Part shown: positions 53,485-63,447 of the stretch, piece after piece
How positions within the stretch are numbered: the first letter of the stretch is position 1
How the letters are laid out: the number at the start of each line of letters is the position of its first letter
Source: Bradyrhizobium ottawaense
GTDB lineage: Bacteria > Pseudomonadota > Alphaproteobacteria > Rhizobiales > Xanthobacteraceae
DNA: 64,000 bases
NCBI RefSeq assembly: GCF_002278135.3
Contig: NZ_CP029425.2
Span: 3,758,001-3,822,000 of the forward strand
Direction of reading: 5' to 3'
The notes under the pieces: generated by a model
What the model was told of the DNA's origin: nothing
The model's database searches: none
The model's input: only the letters and a program-made list of their open reading frames with translations
Program-made: the position numbers and the translations under genes

Positions 53485-53583
53485 ATGGCCAAGAAAGCTA
53501 AGAAGGCAAAGAAGGCGAAGAAGGCGAAGAGCGCAGTGAAGAAGACTGCGAAGAAGACCCGCAAGGTCGCCAAGAAGAAGTAA
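53485..53583 (+). CDS. Lys/Ala-rich (KKA repeat) mini-protein, histone H1-like
   Basis: A 32-residue protein beginning MAKKAKKAKKAKKAKSAVKK and ending KVAKKK, so over half lysine. GGAGGG at 53475-53480 is an ideal ribosome site for ATG 53485. Such KKA-rich proteins resemble the tails of H1-like nucleoid proteins and should bind nucleic acid non-specifically. A hairpin terminator follows. It is too short for most gene finders, but the signals around it argue that it is real. Confidence 0.75.
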   Translation: MAKKAKKAKKAKKAKSAVKKTAKKTRKVAKKK

Positions 53584-53599
53584 CTTCGCTTCTGAAGTT

Positions 53600-53620
53600 G
53601 CCGGCTCCTCGAGAGCCGGC
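53600..53620 (+). terminator. Hairpin terminator after the KKA mini-protein
   Basis: GCCGGCTC-CTCGA-GAGCCGGC is a perfect 8-bp stem, 17 bases after the stop. A smaller stem (AACTTC/GAAGTT) precedes it. There is no long T-run. Confidence 0.55.
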
Positions 53621-53639
53621 ACGTCATCAGCGCCTCCCA

Positions 53640-53981
53640 GAGGTTCTGGTCGACGATAGAGGGTGTCGGCGAGACATCAGGTCAACGGTCGGATCGCTCT
53701 CTTCGCGGTCCGGCAGAAGAAACAAGTGTTCTTCGTTCGGTGCGGGGCCGGTTCTCCGGTTCTGCAATTTCACGAGTGGCCTCGCGGTCAAAGTGGAATC
53801 TGGTCCTGACGTGTTCGCCGACGCCCTCGTTCTCCTGAGGCCGGGGTATTGCCGGCATTCCTTTTCCCCACATTGCTGATCTGACCACAGCGCGTCCGCG
53901 CCGCTCTTGTCGTGCTGCCTTGGGGCAGGCAAGGGCTGAGGCCCGATTGCGTGGTGTTTGCGCCACGCTTTGCCATTCGCG
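53640..53981. other. Gene-free stretch
   Basis: No credible ORF; minus-strand frames through here have low-complexity, Arg/Ser/Pro-biased translations without family signals. I see no RNA gene. Confidence 0.4.
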
Positions 53982-54087
53982 GTGTCATCGCCCGGCTCCG
54001 ACCGGGCGATCCAGCACGCCGAGACGGCAGTGGTTGAATCGATGGGCTGCGGCGTACTGGATTCCCGCCCGCGTGGGGAATGACAGG
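53982..54087. repeat. Compound palindromic repeat, GTGTCATCGCCCGG type
   Basis: ATCGCCCGG/CCGGGCGAT forms one stem (53988-54010). A second block, TGGATTCCCGCCCGCGTGGGGAATGACA, ends the element. Both blocks look like intergenic repeat fragments, here joined head to tail. The following 54088-54438 has no clear gene. Confidence 0.55.
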
Positions 54088-54438
54088 GCGGAGGCGGCGC
54101 CCACCGCGCGCGATGGTTATCGATGTCCCAAAATCCCAAGGTAAACCAAATCTGACGAATCGCGGAAGTGCCTGCAAATCAGGGACTTCTTGAATTCTGT
54201 GCGCCGGCGCCGCGCGCTCGCGTTTACGTCTGCTTCATCGCGATACTTAAACTGCCATTCAAATTTGCCCGCCATCATCGCCTCCAACAAGCCGGCAAAC
54301 GGCGTTGGGCAAGAAGACTAAGGCAAGAAGACTAGGGGATGAGTTGAACAGTGCACGGTCCCGGGAAGGGGCATGCACATCAGAGTTGGACGGGAGCCGC
54401 GCTCGGGGGAGCAAGGCACAAGAAAAAGGGGATGCGTT

Positions 54439-54705
54439 ATGTTTCAGGGTACTTTCGATCTGGAGACGGCAACGCCGATCGACGCGACCGCGCTGTCGGA
54501 CGTGCTGTTCGAGCGGGGGATCTATTGGGCGAGCGGCCGTTCCGGGCTCGTCGATCTCGTCGCCGCACACAAATGGTTCAACCTCGCCGCCCTGAAGGGC
54601 CGCAAGGACGCCGTGACGCTGCGCCAGGAAGTCGCCGGGCAGATGTCGGATGCCGAGATCTCGGCCGCGCAGCGCGAGGCGAGGGCGTGGGTCTCCACGC
54701 ACTGA
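54439..54705 (+). CDS. Small Sel1-repeat-like protein
   Basis: An 88-residue protein: MFQGTFDLETATPIDATALS, then LFERGIYWASGRSGLVDLVAAHKWFNLAALKGRKDAVTLRQEVAGQMS and AEISAAQREARAWV. The YWASG...DLVAAHKWFNLAALKG segment matches one Sel1-like (TPR-related) repeat, a protein-interaction helix pair. AAAGGGG lies ahead of ATG 54439. No partner is evident nearby. Confidence 0.75.
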   Translation: MFQGTFDLETATPIDATALSDVLFERGIYWASGRSGLVDLVAAHKWFNLAALKGRKDAVTLRQEVAGQMSDAEISAAQREARAWVSTH

Positions 54706-54800
54706 ACCGAGAATTGCATCCGCACCCGTGTTCGCACGGGTGGGCCTGGTTGCGCTGAATCAAGTTTCTTCGTCGTGCCGCCACATAAGACCCGTGCGGC

Positions 54801-55010
54801 ATGAGCGAGCCCGACACCAAGAGACGATGGCTGCCGATTCAGATCGCTCCCGATGAGTGCGATCTGGAACTCGGACGTCCGCACAAGACGGGGATTCTGC
54901 CCTGGTCGTTCCCGTGCCGGCGCAGGTCCGGCGTCTGGTACAACGTCTGGGCCGGCGAGGCGGTGCTGATTTCGCCCTCGCATTGGCGGATCTGGCGGTT
55001 CCACCGGTAG
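54801..55010 (+). CDS. Small hypothetical protein
   Basis: A 69-residue ORF (MSEPDTKRRWLPIQIAPDEC...KTGILPWSFPCRRRSGVWYNVWAGEAVLISPSHWRIWRFHR) rich in Trp and Arg. No family recognised. The composition and ATG context are plausible but the ribosome site is weak. It lies 95 bases after the Sel1-like gene. Confidence 0.5.
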   Translation: MSEPDTKRRWLPIQIAPDECDLELGRPHKTGILPWSFPCRRRSGVWYNVWAGEAVLISPSHWRIWRFHR

Positions 55011-55161
55011 GCACGGACCACACACATACCCACACATATAAGATGGCGCGAATCGAGCTGGAGCTCGCCGCGCCGATCCTTGCGCCAGGCTTTCGCGCGG
55101 CCTCACGAGCGCATTCAGGTGAAAGAACGCCCAGACCTTGATTGATTCTGCCGCTGGGTGG

Positions 55162-55251
55162 CGGAGAGGGAGGGATTCGAACCCTCGATACAGCTTGAGA
55201 CCGTATGACGCTTTAGCAAAGCGTTGCCTTCAGCCACTCGGCCACCTCTCC
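55162..55251 (-). tRNA. tRNA-Ser (GCT anticodon)
   Basis: A 90-base gene on the minus strand. Acceptor GGAGAGG pairs with CCTCTCC; the D-arm contains GAGTGGCTGAAGGC; the anticodon arm ACGCT-TTGCTAA-AGCGT has anticodon GCT (reads AGC/AGU); a long variable arm (CATACGGTCTCAAGCTGTATC) marks it as class II; the T-arm is GAGGGTTCGAATCCCTC. CCA is not encoded. Confidence 0.95.
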
Positions 55252-56064
55252 GGTGCGAGCCTTATGCATCTAATTACTCGGGCCGGTCAATTTGGAAGCG
55301 TGTGTTTTCGCTCGAATATTCCCAGCGATTTTCGCAGCAAAGCAGTTTGCTCCCGGGGCGTGACCGTAACGTTGCGAGAATCGGGCACAGAGTTGGAGCG
55401 TCCGGCGCATCTCGAAGGATAGTTCCGCCCATGAGAACGTCTTAGCTCGCGTAAGGGACTGAGTTTACTGGAAGAATCGATGGAACGGGGGCGGGCGGTC
55501 GAAAGTTCGGTTCGTGGCATCTGCGCCAGCCGGCTCCTCGCCCCCGCTATCCACAAAGGTGCTCGTCGCGCACCTTAAAGCCGTGCCTGCATCAGGCTGG
55601 GAGGCGCGGAGCAGGTCGATGAGCTCTCCTTGAGTCTGCCTCCGATTCTACGATTCGAGTGCGTCAAAGCCCCTCCCAGGCCGAGATCTCACTTGCGGTG
55701 CCTTAAGTGGGGAACTTCGATGGCAAAAGGAACCGTCTCTAAAACATCAAAGAAAACAATTGGTTGCGAGGGCGCTCCGATCACATCTGCGTGTTATTTG
55801 TGCAACACCCGCCGGAAAACAAGCTTCATAGGCCCGTTTCAAAGCGTTCTCTTGTTGTGTGTGCAAGGACGTTCGGTAATTGTGACTGAGCGACGGAGGG
55901 GGGCATCCCGAGGTCGTCCCGTTTAGGTCATTTCGCTTAAGTCCCTCGCGTTCATGCGGGTGTGTCCGAAGACGCGAAGGAGCCCGGAGCGGTGATTTAG
56001 AGGGGGTTGGGGAATTGGCCGTCCGGTCAGTGACCTTCCCTGAAGAGCAACTTGGAGGTTTAAC
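55252..56064. other. Gene-free region upstream of the porin
   Basis: About 810 bases between tRNA-Ser and the porin. A short frame starting ATG 55720 (MAKGTVSKTSKK...) has no ribosome site and poor composition and is not called. The region presumably contains the porin promoter and a long leader; AACTTGGAGG just ahead of 56065 is the porin ribosome site. Confidence 0.5.
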
Positions 56065-57636
56065 ATGAAGTTGGTTAAGAGCCTTTTGCTCGGCTCAGCG
56101 GCGGGTCTGATCGCCGTGGGCGGAGCTCAAGCAGCCGATCTGCCCGTGAAGGCCAAGGCGGTCGAATACGTGAAGATCTGCTCGCTGTACGGCGCGGGCT
56201 TCTACTACATCCCGGGCACCGACACCTGCATCAAGCTGGGTGGTTATCTGCGCGCTGAAGTCGCGCTGAACACCAACTCGAGCTTCAGCGGTCAGCTCAC
56301 GTCGAACAACGGTTCGCGCAACCGTCTGACGAACTACTACACCATGCGCGCTCGTGAAGATCTCAACATCGACACGCGCACCGCGACCGAGTACGGCGTC
56401 GTCCGTACCTTCTTCGACGGCGTGTTCTCCTGGACCACCGGCAACTACGCCGGTACGGGCAGCGCGACCGGCACGACCGCCTACAGCGGCACGCTGGCTC
56501 TCAACACCTCCGGCGCCACCCCGGCGCTCGTTGGTTCGTCGATCAACGGCACCGACGGCAACACCTCGGGCGGTTCGCTCGGCGTGTACTACGCCTTCAT
56601 CCAGTTCGCTGGCTTCACCATGGGTAAGGCCGTGTCGCAGTTCGACGCGCCCTGGACCAACTATCCCGGCAACAACTTCGACAGCCTCGTCGGCGGCAGC
56701 GGCACGGTCACTGGTGTCAACCAGTTCACCTACACCGCTGACTTCGGTCAGGGCGTGACGGCGTCGTTCTCGGCGGAAGACGCGACGGCTTACTACCAGG
56801 CCGGCAACCTCAACATGACCGGCGCTTCGGCGACTGGCATGATCGGCGGTTCGTATGGCTCGAACGCCATCGGCGGTTCGCGTTCGCCGAACCTCGTCGG
56901 TATGGTTCGTGTCGACCAGGCCTGGGGTCTGTTCCAGGCGTCGGTCGCCGCGCATGACAACCACGTTGCCTACTACGGCGCCACCGAGCCGACTGGCCAC
57001 CCCGACGACAAGTGGGGTTGGGCTGTTCAGCTCGCTCTGTCGATCAAGAACATCCCGACTGGTGCGGGTGACGTGATCAACATTTCGGGCGTCTACACCG
57101 ACGGCGCGTCCCGTTACAACTTCCAGAACCTGTCGGGCGGCAGCTACTCGATGTTCGGCAGCTCGGGCGTTGCCTACCAGAGCGTCGGCTTCGCCATCGC
57201 TCCGGACACCGTGTTCGTGACCGGCTCGTCGCAGGAGACTGTGAAGACCTGGGGCTTCCGTGGTGCCTACACCCACAACTGGGATCCCTACTGGAACACC
57301 GCGCTCTACGGTGCCTACGCTCAGGCACAGTTCGGCTCGCTGGCCAAGACCACGCTTTGCGGCGCCGGTGGTGCTGGCGGCGTGTTCGGCGGTCTCGCCG
57401 GTGTGACGGGTTGTAATCCTGACTTCGCCATCGGCCAGGTCGGTATCATCACCCGCTGGACCCCGGTCAAGAACCTCACGTTCTCGGCTGACCTGAACTG
57501 GACCCATCTCGACCAGAAGTACTCCGGTACGGTTGGTTACGCTGGTGCCGGCACGACGGCCAAGCCGGCCGCTGTGTACGAGCTGAAGGATCAGGACACC
57601 ATCACCCTGCTCCTCCGCGCTCAGCGCAACTGGTAA
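56065..57636 (+). CDS. Outer-membrane porin (porin_2 family)
   Basis: A 523-residue beta-barrel protein. The signal peptide is residues 1-23 ([20 protein letters not shown] then AQA), followed by the [43 protein letters not shown] start typical of alphaproteobacterial porins, with the conserved Cys pair. Gly/Asn/Thr-rich alternating strands fill the rest and the chain ends in ...LLLRAQRNW, a C-terminal aromatic for BAM recognition. TTC/AAC/GGT-type codon choice is more uniform than in neighbours, as expected for an abundant protein. GGAGG and a strong terminator flank it. Confidence 0.94.
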   Translation: MKLVKSLLLGSAAGLIAVGGAQAADLPVKAKAVEYVKICSLYGAGFYYIPGTDTCIKLGGYLRAEVALNTNSSFSGQLTSNNGSRNRLTNYYTMRAREDLNIDTRTATEYGVVRTFFDGVFSWTTGNYAGTGSATGTTAYSGTLALNTSGATPALVGSSINGTDGNTSGGSLGVYYAFIQFAGFTMGKAVSQFDAPWTNYPGNNFDSLVGGSGTVTGVNQFTYTADFGQGVTASFSAEDATAYYQAGNLNMTGASATGMIGGSYGSNAIGGSRSPNLVGMVRVDQAWGLFQASVAAHDNHVAYYGATEPTGHPDDKWGWAVQLALSIKNIPTGAGDVINISGVYTDGASRYNFQNLSGGSYSMFGSSGVAYQSVGFAIAPDTVFVTGSSQETVKTWGFRGAYTHNWDPYWNTALYGAYAQAQFGSLAKTTLCGAGGAGGVFGGLAGVTGCNPDFAIGQVGIITRWTPVKNLTFSADLNWTHLDQKYSGTVGYAGAGTTAKPAAVYELKDQDTITLLLRAQRNW

Positions 57637-57660
57637 GTTCGGTCTAACGACCTGACAGAG

Positions 57661-57689
57661 AGCCCCGGCGGGAAACCGCCGGGGCTTTT
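57661..57689 (+). terminator. Strong Rho-independent terminator of the porin gene
   Basis: AGCCCCGGCGG-GAAA-CCGCCGGGGCT is a perfect 11-bp stem with a GAAA tetraloop followed by TTT, 24 bases after the porin stop. It is the clearest intrinsic terminator in the window. Confidence 0.9.
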
Positions 57690-58235
57690 CCTTTGCCGCG
57701 ATGCTTGCCTTCTCGCTTGGCGCAATGGGCCAAGTTTGGCGCATCGCTCTCCATTGACGGTCTTCGTTGCGATCTGATGGAAGTCGTGGTGGGAGGGCAA
57801 TCGCACACGGCGTTTTCCGCCAAGTGAGCGCGCGCCTCGTCATTCGAGACGACCGCGAAGCCTGTCATAAGGCCGCCCTTTGCGCGGCCCCGTGGCGGTC
57901 TCCTGAGGCTGAGGCCAAGCGGCATCAGTGCCCGTCAAGACTGCTGCCGCACACTCCGTCCTCATCCTGAGGGCCCGCCAACGGCGGGCGTCTCGAAGGT
58001 TAGCTACAGAGGGGGCGCTCCCAAATGCGATTGCTCCGGGGTGGGAGAGGGAAGCTCCGCGCTTCCCATCCCTGGCAGTGGCGCGCGGGCGGAGAGCTGC
58101 GCTGGCCGGCGCGGCCGCGCATACGCTTCGCTGGTCTGTCTTTGCAGCGGTGGCGACAGGCCCTTCATCTGCACCGTGAGGCAACGGCAGCGCTCGCCAC
58201 CCCTGCTCGCGGCTGCGAATCGAAAGAGCGGATCG
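57690..58235. other. Gene-free stretch with a repeat fragment
   Basis: No credible gene. CTCATCCTGAGGGCCCGCCAACGGCGGGCGTCTCGAAGG at 57961-57999 is an intergenic repeat fragment with an internal CCCGCC/GGCGGG stem, related to the element after the MFS gene. Short frames at 57928-58333 read as Arg-rich shadows. Confidence 0.5.
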
Positions 58236-60734
58236 CTATTCCACGCTGCCGGCGCCACGGCGCAGATCGGCTTCGATCTGTAGCCGTGTGCCGCCGCCGA
58301 AGCGGGCGCGGTAGACTTGCAGGTTCTCCATGATCCGCTGCACGTAGTTGCGCGTCTCGGAGAACGGAATCAGCTCGACCCAGTCGACCGCGTCGACCTT
58401 GGGGTCGCGCGGATCGCCGTAGCGCTCGACCCACTTCTTCACGCTGCCGCGGCCGGCATTGTAGGCGGCAAAGGTCATGATGTAGGAGCCGCGATAATCC
58501 TCGAGCAGTCCGCCGAGCTCGGCCGAGCCGAGCGTGGCGTTGTAGACCGAATCGTTCTTCAGCCGCCCCAGATCGTAAGTCGCGCCGTGACGCTTGCAGA
58601 CAAAGCGCGCGGCGTCGGGCGTCACCTGCATCAGGCCGTAGGCCTGCGCCGGCGAGACCACTGACGGATTGAATGCGCTCTCCTGCCGCGCGATCGCATA
58701 GACGATGCTGCGCTCGACGTCGGGACCGATCGGGGTGAACTGCGGAATGCCGTTGACGGGGTAGGCGTAAAAGTCGAACGGCAGGCCGCGATTGAGCGCG
58801 GCCTTGCCGAGCAGCAGCATGCCGCGCGCATCGTTGTAGCGCTGGGTCAGCTCGCCGAGGCCGGCGAGTGCTTCGGGATCGCCGTTCTCGCCCATGTCGG
58901 CCAGCAGCGGTATCGCCATCTCGCGCTCGTCGAGCTCGTAGAGCAGGTGCGCGGCGCGCACGATCTCCAGCCGCTCGGCGCCGCGGCCGCGCGGCTGGCT
59001 GTTGAGCTCGATCTGCGGCAGGCCGAGCTTGGCCCGGGCGAGCTGGCCGTAATAGCTGGTCGATTGTTCGGCCGCGCGGGCATAGGCGTTGCGCGCCTCC
59101 TGCTGGCGCCCCGCCGCTTCCGCGGCGCGGCCCTGCCAATAGCCGGCACGCGCCAGCGCGGTCGGATTGACGCTGCCGACGCCGATGCGGGCGAAATGCT
59201 GGGTGGCGGCCGCAGGGTCGTTGAGGAAGCGCAGCGCGATCCACCCGGCCGTGAACTCCTGCTCGGTCTTGTAGATGTCGCGCGAGGGCAGTGCGGCGTC
59301 GCGCGCGATCAGATAGGCGCTGCGGAATTCCTCGGTGTCGATCATCTTGCGCGCCAAAAGACGCCGCTCGATCCACCATTCGTCGAGATTGTGGAGCCGG
59401 TTCGGATCCTTCGGCGCCGACAGCATGAGCTGGGCTGCTTCGGCGAACTTCTCCTCGCGGCGCAGCAGCTGGATCCTGCTGAAGGTGAAGCCGGGGTCGT
59501 TGTGCAGCTCGCGGGGCACGGCGTCGAGCAGCGCGCGCGCGTTCGGCGCCTTCTTGACGGCGGCGATGCGGGCCTTGGCGAGTGCGACATAGCCGGCGCC
59601 CAGGCGCTTTGCGGCGCGCAGCGCGGCCTCGTTCTCGCTGCCGTAGAGCAGGGTGTCCATCCGCGCCTTCTGGTCGCCCGGCGTCAGCAGGGCGCCGAAC
59701 TGGTCGAGCGCGTTGTTCTCGGTGTCCTCGGACATCGGATCGCTGCGCCAGGCCTCGCGCACCAGCCGCTCGGCATTGGCGCGGTCGCCGCGCGCCAGCA
59801 TCGCCTTGGCGAGCGTGAAGCGGCCCTTGGCGGAGATCGGAGATTCGTTCTCGAACCACGACCACGCGACGGAATCGTCGCGCCTGTCGTCCCACATCGC
59901 GGCCTCGAGGCGCCGGCGCAGGAAGGTTTGCGACGGCCAGCTCGGATTGGCGGAGAGGAAGGCGCGGTAGCGCTCCACGGTCGCGCCATTGTCCTCGCTG
60001 CGCAGGATGATCCATTCCGCGAGTTTTCGCGCGACCGGATCCGAGATGCCCGCTGCGACGCTGCTGGCGTCACCCGCCTTGCGCTTGCGCACGAGCTCGA
60101 TGACACTCTCGAGGGCGTCCTTGTCACCCTGGGGCGTCGACGACGTCGCAGCGACCGCGGCCGGTATGACCGGCTTGCGCGGCGCGGCATGCTGGCGGGT
60201 CGCCGGAGCCAGCACCGGCGCTGCGGCCGGTCTGGCCGCGGGGGCGGAAGGTCTGACGGTGGCGGTCACGGCCGGCGCGGGGGCCGTTTTCGGCGGCGAA
60301 CCGCTGGCGGCCGGATGCGATTTCGGCGCAGGGGTCGCTACGGCGGGCTTTGCGGCAGGCGTTGCTGCAGGCTTGGGCTTGTCCTTCGCGGGCTCTGTTC
60401 CGGCGCTCTTGCCGCCGTCCTTGCCGATCTCCTTGGCCGGTTTCTTCGCAGCGTCCTTCGCCGGAGCGCCAGCGGCACCCTTGCTCGCGCCCTTGCTTGC
60501 TCCCTGGCTTGCTCCTTTGGCCGCGTCCTTCGAAGTTTCCTTGCCGGTTCCCTTGGACGAGCCCTTCGCGCTGTCCTTGGCAGCGTCCTTGGCGGCCGGC
60601 TTCGCGGTGTCCTTGCCGGCTTCCGCAGGTGTCTCATTGGACTTGGCCAGGGCGGCGCAGCCGACCGACAGCCCTGCCATCAGGCACACGATGAGACCGG
60701 TGGATCGCCAGGCGGCACGAGGGAATGAGGTCAC
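58236..60734 (-). CDS. Soluble-lytic-transglycosylase-like (Slt) protein with long Lys/Ala/Pro linker
   Basis: An 832-residue exported protein, start GTG 60734. A hydrophobic signal (about residues 10-30, LIVCLMAGLSVGCAALA) precedes a low-complexity segment (about 33-205) made of K/A/G repeats such as AKGASQGASKGASKGA, then a Pro/Ala stretch. Residues 205-650 form the helical superhelix of Slt enzymes. The C-terminal SLT domain has IARQESAFNPSVVSPAQAYGLMQVTPDAA (catalytic Glu) and FAAYNAGRGSVKKWV. It cleaves peptidoglycan in the periplasm. The linker is far longer than in E. coli Slt70. Divergent from dapA. Confidence 0.92.
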   Translation of the reverse strand: MTSFPRAAWRSTGLIVCLMAGLSVGCAALAKSNETPAEAGKDTAKPAAKDAAKDSAKGSSKGTGKETSKDAAKGASQGASKGASKGAAGAPAKDAAKKPAKEIGKDGGKSAGTEPAKDKPKPAATPAAKPAVATPAPKSHPAASGSPPKTAPAPAVTATVRPSAPAARPAAAPVLAPATRQHAAPRKPVIPAAVAATSSTPQGDKDALESVIELVRKRKAGDASSVAAGISDPVARKLAEWIILRSEDNGATVERYRAFLSANPSWPSQTFLRRRLEAAMWDDRRDDSVAWSWFENESPISAKGRFTLAKAMLARGDRANAERLVREAWRSDPMSEDTENNALDQFGALLTPGDQKARMDTLLYGSENEAALRAAKRLGAGYVALAKARIAAVKKAPNARALLDAVPRELHNDPGFTFSRIQLLRREEKFAEAAQLMLSAPKDPNRLHNLDEWWIERRLLARKMIDTEEFRSAYLIARDAALPSRDIYKTEQEFTAGWIALRFLNDPAAATQHFARIGVGSVNPTALARAGYWQGRAAEAAGRQQEARNAYARAAEQSTSYYGQLARAKLGLPQIELNSQPRGRGAERLEIVRAAHLLYELDEREMAIPLLADMGENGDPEALAGLGELTQRYNDARGMLLLGKAALNRGLPFDFYAYPVNGIPQFTPIGPDVERSIVYAIARQESAFNPSVVSPAQAYGLMQVTPDAARFVCKRHGATYDLGRLKNDSVYNATLGSAELGGLLEDYRGSYIMTFAAYNAGRGSVKKWVERYGDPRDPKVDAVDWVELIPFSETRNYVQRIMENLQVYRARFGGGTRLQIEADLRRGAGSVE

Positions 60735-60959
60735 GGGTTTGGTCGCCCCGAATCAGTCAAGTGGCTCAAGATCTAGCTGTATTTGATTGAATATGCGGAC
60801 AAAATACCAACAGCGGCTTACCGCGGGCGGGTTTGCACCACTACCACGGCAAAATCGCGGCCTAAACGGTGCGTCACACGGAAGCGGGCCTTTTACCGGC
60901 GGGATAGACCCGATATGAAAGGGGCTTGCTCAAGAGATAGCCGCGTACGGAGGAAGTCC

Positions 60960-61850
60960 ATGGCAGCCAAGACGAAATTCCGGGGGTCGTTCACCGCCTT
61001 GGTCACGCCGTTCAAGAACGGCTCGCTGGACGAGGCGGCATTCCGATCCCTGGTCAACTGGCAGATTTCGGAGGGCACCAACGGCCTGGTCCCGGTCGGC
61101 ACCACCGGCGAGAGCCCGACGCTCAGCCATGACGAGCACAAGAAGGTGGTCGAATGGTGTATCGCTGAAGCCAAGGGCCGCGTGCCTGTGATCGCCGGTG
61201 CTGGCTCCAACTCGACCAAGGAGGCGATCGAGCTCGCCCAGCACGCGGAGAAGGCCGGCGCGGGCGCCGTGCTGGTGGTGACGCCCTACTACAACAAGCC
61301 GACCCAGGAAGGCATGTACCAGCACTTCAAGGCGATCAACGACGCGATCGGCATTCCGATCATCATCTACAACATCCCGCCGCGCTCGGTGATCGACATG
61401 TCGGTCGACACCATGAAGCGGCTGTGGGAGCTCAAGAACATCGCCGGCGTGAAGGACGCCACCGCCAGCATGGTGCGCGTGTCGCAGCAGCGTGCGGCGA
61501 TGGGCGAGGATTTCAACCAGCTCTCGGGCGAGGACGCGACCATCATCGGCTACATGGCGCATGGCGGCCACGGCTGCATCTCGGTGACGTCGAACGTCGC
61601 GCCGCGCCTGTGCTCGGAGTTCCAGGCCGCCTGGGCGAAGGGTGACCATGCCACCGCGCTGAAGATCCACGACAAGCTGATGCCGCTGCACAACAACCTC
61701 TTCATCGAGAGCAACCCGGCGCCGATCAAGTACGCGATGTCGCTGCTCGGCAAGCTCGACGAGACGCTGCGGCTGCCGATGGTGCCGGTCTCCGAGCCGA
61801 CCCGCGTTGCCGTGCGCAGTGCCATGGTTCATGCTGGGTTGATCAACTGA
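60960..61850 (+). CDS. dapA: 4-hydroxy-tetrahydrodipicolinate synthase
   Basis: A 296-residue class I aldolase of lysine/diaminopimelate synthesis. [56 protein letters not shown] (Tyr of the proton relay), IYNIPPRS and the Schiff-base lysine in [10 protein letters not shown] are intact. GGAGGAA at 60949-60955 sets ATG 60960. It condenses pyruvate with aspartate semialdehyde and starts a same-strand run of four genes. Confidence 0.96.
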   Translation: MAAKTKFRGSFTALVTPFKNGSLDEAAFRSLVNWQISEGTNGLVPVGTTGESPTLSHDEHKKVVEWCIAEAKGRVPVIAGAGSNSTKEAIELAQHAEKAGAGAVLVVTPYYNKPTQEGMYQHFKAINDAIGIPIIIYNIPPRSVIDMSVDTMKRLWELKNIAGVKDATASMVRVSQQRAAMGEDFNQLSGEDATIIGYMAHGGHGCISVTSNVAPRLCSEFQAAWAKGDHATALKIHDKLMPLHNNLFIESNPAPIKYAMSLLGKLDETLRLPMVPVSEPTRVAVRSAMVHAGLIN

Positions 61851-61878
61851 TGGGTTGACCAATCGGGGGGGGCCGTTC

Positions 61879-62319
61879 ATGAGCGTCGACGAGAAGGGCA
61901 GGCGGATGCTCACGGAGTTCCGCGAATTCGCCATGAAGGGCAACGTCGTCGATCTCGCGGTCGGCGTCATCATCGGTGCGGCCTTCGGCGCCATCGTCAC
62001 CTCGCTGGTCGGCGACATCATCATGCCGATCATCGGTGCAGCGACGGGCGGCCTCGACTTCTCGAACTACTTCGCCCCCTTGTCGAAGGCGGTGACCGCC
62101 ACCAACTTAGCGGATGCGAAAAAGCAAGGCGCCGTACTTGCTTACGGTAGCTTCCTGACGCTGACGATCAACTTCATCATCGTCGCCTTCGTGCTGTTCC
62201 TGGTGATCCGCGCCATCAACACGCTGAAGCGGAAGGAAGAGACCAAGCCCGCGGAGCCGCCGAAGCCGTCGGCGGAGGTCGTGCTGCTGACCGAGATCCG
62301 CGATCTCCTCAAGAAGTGA
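61879..62319 (+). CDS. mscL: Large-conductance mechanosensitive channel
   Basis: A 146-residue MscL: cytoplasmic N-helix [43 protein letters not shown] (TM1 with the Gly/Ala pore lining), periplasmic loop, TM2 ([22 protein letters not shown]) and the C-terminal bundle helix ([13 protein letters not shown]). It opens under membrane tension during osmotic downshock. It starts 28 bases after dapA. Confidence 0.96.
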   Translation: MSVDEKGRRMLTEFREFAMKGNVVDLAVGVIIGAAFGAIVTSLVGDIIMPIIGAATGGLDFSNYFAPLSKAVTATNLADAKKQGAVLAYGSFLTLTINFIIVAFVLFLVIRAINTLKRKEETKPAEPPKPSAEVVLLTEIRDLLKK

Positions 62320-62378
62320 CGCGCGCGCTTCATCCAAACTGTTAGCATCGCTGCGCATCGCGCTCAGGTTTCGTCGCC

Positions 62379-62852
62379 ATGGCTGAAAAGAACGAACGTC
62401 CGATCAAGGTCATGGCGGAAAATCGCAAGGCCCGCTTCAACTATGCGATCGAGGATACGATCGAGGCGGGGATTGCGCTGACCGGCACCGAGGTCAAGTC
62501 GATCCGCAACGGCAAGAGCACGATCGCGGAGTCCTATGCCGATTCCAAGGACGGCGAGATCTGGCTGATCAACGCCACCATTCCCGAATATCTGCAAGGA
62601 AACCGCTTCAATCACGAGCCCAAGCGGCCGCGAAAGCTGCTGCTGCATCGCCGGCAGATCAACAAGCTGATGGGCGCCGTCGACCGTGAGGGCATGACGC
62701 TGATCCCGCTCAAGCTCTATTTCAACGAGCGTGGTCGCGCCAAACTGCAGCTTGCGGTTGCAAAGGGCAAGAAGCTCCACGACAAGCGCGAGACCGAGAA
62801 GAAGCGCGACTGGAGCCGGGAGAAGGGCCGCCTGATGCGGGCGAGGGGATAG
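62379..62852 (+). CDS. smpB: SsrA-binding protein SmpB
   Basis: A 157-residue tmRNA-binding protein: [96 protein letters not shown] and a basic C-terminal tail that enters the ribosomal A-site channel. With tmRNA it rescues stalled ribosomes. The ssrA gene was not seen in this window. Confidence 0.96.
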   Translation: MAEKNERPIKVMAENRKARFNYAIEDTIEAGIALTGTEVKSIRNGKSTIAESYADSKDGEIWLINATIPEYLQGNRFNHEPKRPRKLLLHRRQINKLMGAVDREGMTLIPLKLYFNERGRAKLQLAVAKGKKLHDKRETEKKRDWSREKGRLMRARG

Positions 62853-62856
62853 CGAG

Positions 62857-63438
62857 ATGAACCAACGGAACCTGCTCGAGGTCGATTGGAGCCAGATTCC
62901 CGCACCCGAAGACGACGGCGCCGCCGCGCATCTGACCGGCATGACGTTGCCGCCGATCGGCCTGCTCGCGACCAACGACACCTCGGTGACGCTGTCGGCG
63001 CTGCGTGGCCGGACTGTGGTGTTCGCTTATCCCCGCACCGGCGAACCCGGCAAGATTTCGTTGGTCGACGATTGGGACATGATCCCGGGCGCGCGCGGGT
63101 GCACGCCGCAGACTTGCGCATTTCGCGATCTGTTCGCCGAGCTGAAGGGCGCCGGCGCCTCCCACGTGTTCGGCCTCTCGACCCAGAGCAACGAGTACCA
63201 GACCGAGATGGCGTCACGGCTGCATCTGCCGTTCCCCGTGCTGTCGGACGAGAAGCTGGCGCTGACGCGTGCGCTCAATCTGCCGACGATGGAGGTCGCG
63301 GGCCTGACGCTGATCAAGCGTCTTGCGCTGATCGTCGACGACGCCAGGATCACGCATGTGTTCTACCCGGTGTTTCCGCCCGACCGGAACGCAGGCGACG
63401 TCCTGGACTGGCTCAAGGCCAATCCGGCCAAAGCCTGA
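62857..63438 (+). CDS. Peroxiredoxin
   Basis: A 193-residue thioredoxin-fold protein: TLPPIGLLATNDTSVTLSALRGRTVVFAYPRTGEPG, the peroxidatic motif region GARGCTPQTCAFRDLFAEL with a CxxxxC pair, FGLSTQSNEYQTEMASRLHLPFPVLSDE and VDDARITHVFYPVFPPDRNA. The motif is like that of BCP/PrxQ-type enzymes, but GCTPQTC differs from the usual TPGCT order. It starts four bases after smpB. Confidence 0.85.
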   Translation: MNQRNLLEVDWSQIPAPEDDGAAAHLTGMTLPPIGLLATNDTSVTLSALRGRTVVFAYPRTGEPGKISLVDDWDMIPGARGCTPQTCAFRDLFAELKGAGASHVFGLSTQSNEYQTEMASRLHLPFPVLSDEKLALTRALNLPTMEVAGLTLIKRLALIVDDARITHVFYPVFPPDRNAGDVLDWLKANPAKA

Positions 63439-63447
63439 ACCAGGGCG

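Noticed and set aside
53627..54139. 170-codon minus-strand frame
   Set aside because: It crosses a palindromic repeat element and has low-complexity Ser/Arg/Pro translation.
55720..55926. Frame beginning MAKGTVSKTSKK upstream of the porin
   Set aside because: Weak start context and no conserved-looking segment; more likely part of the porin leader region.
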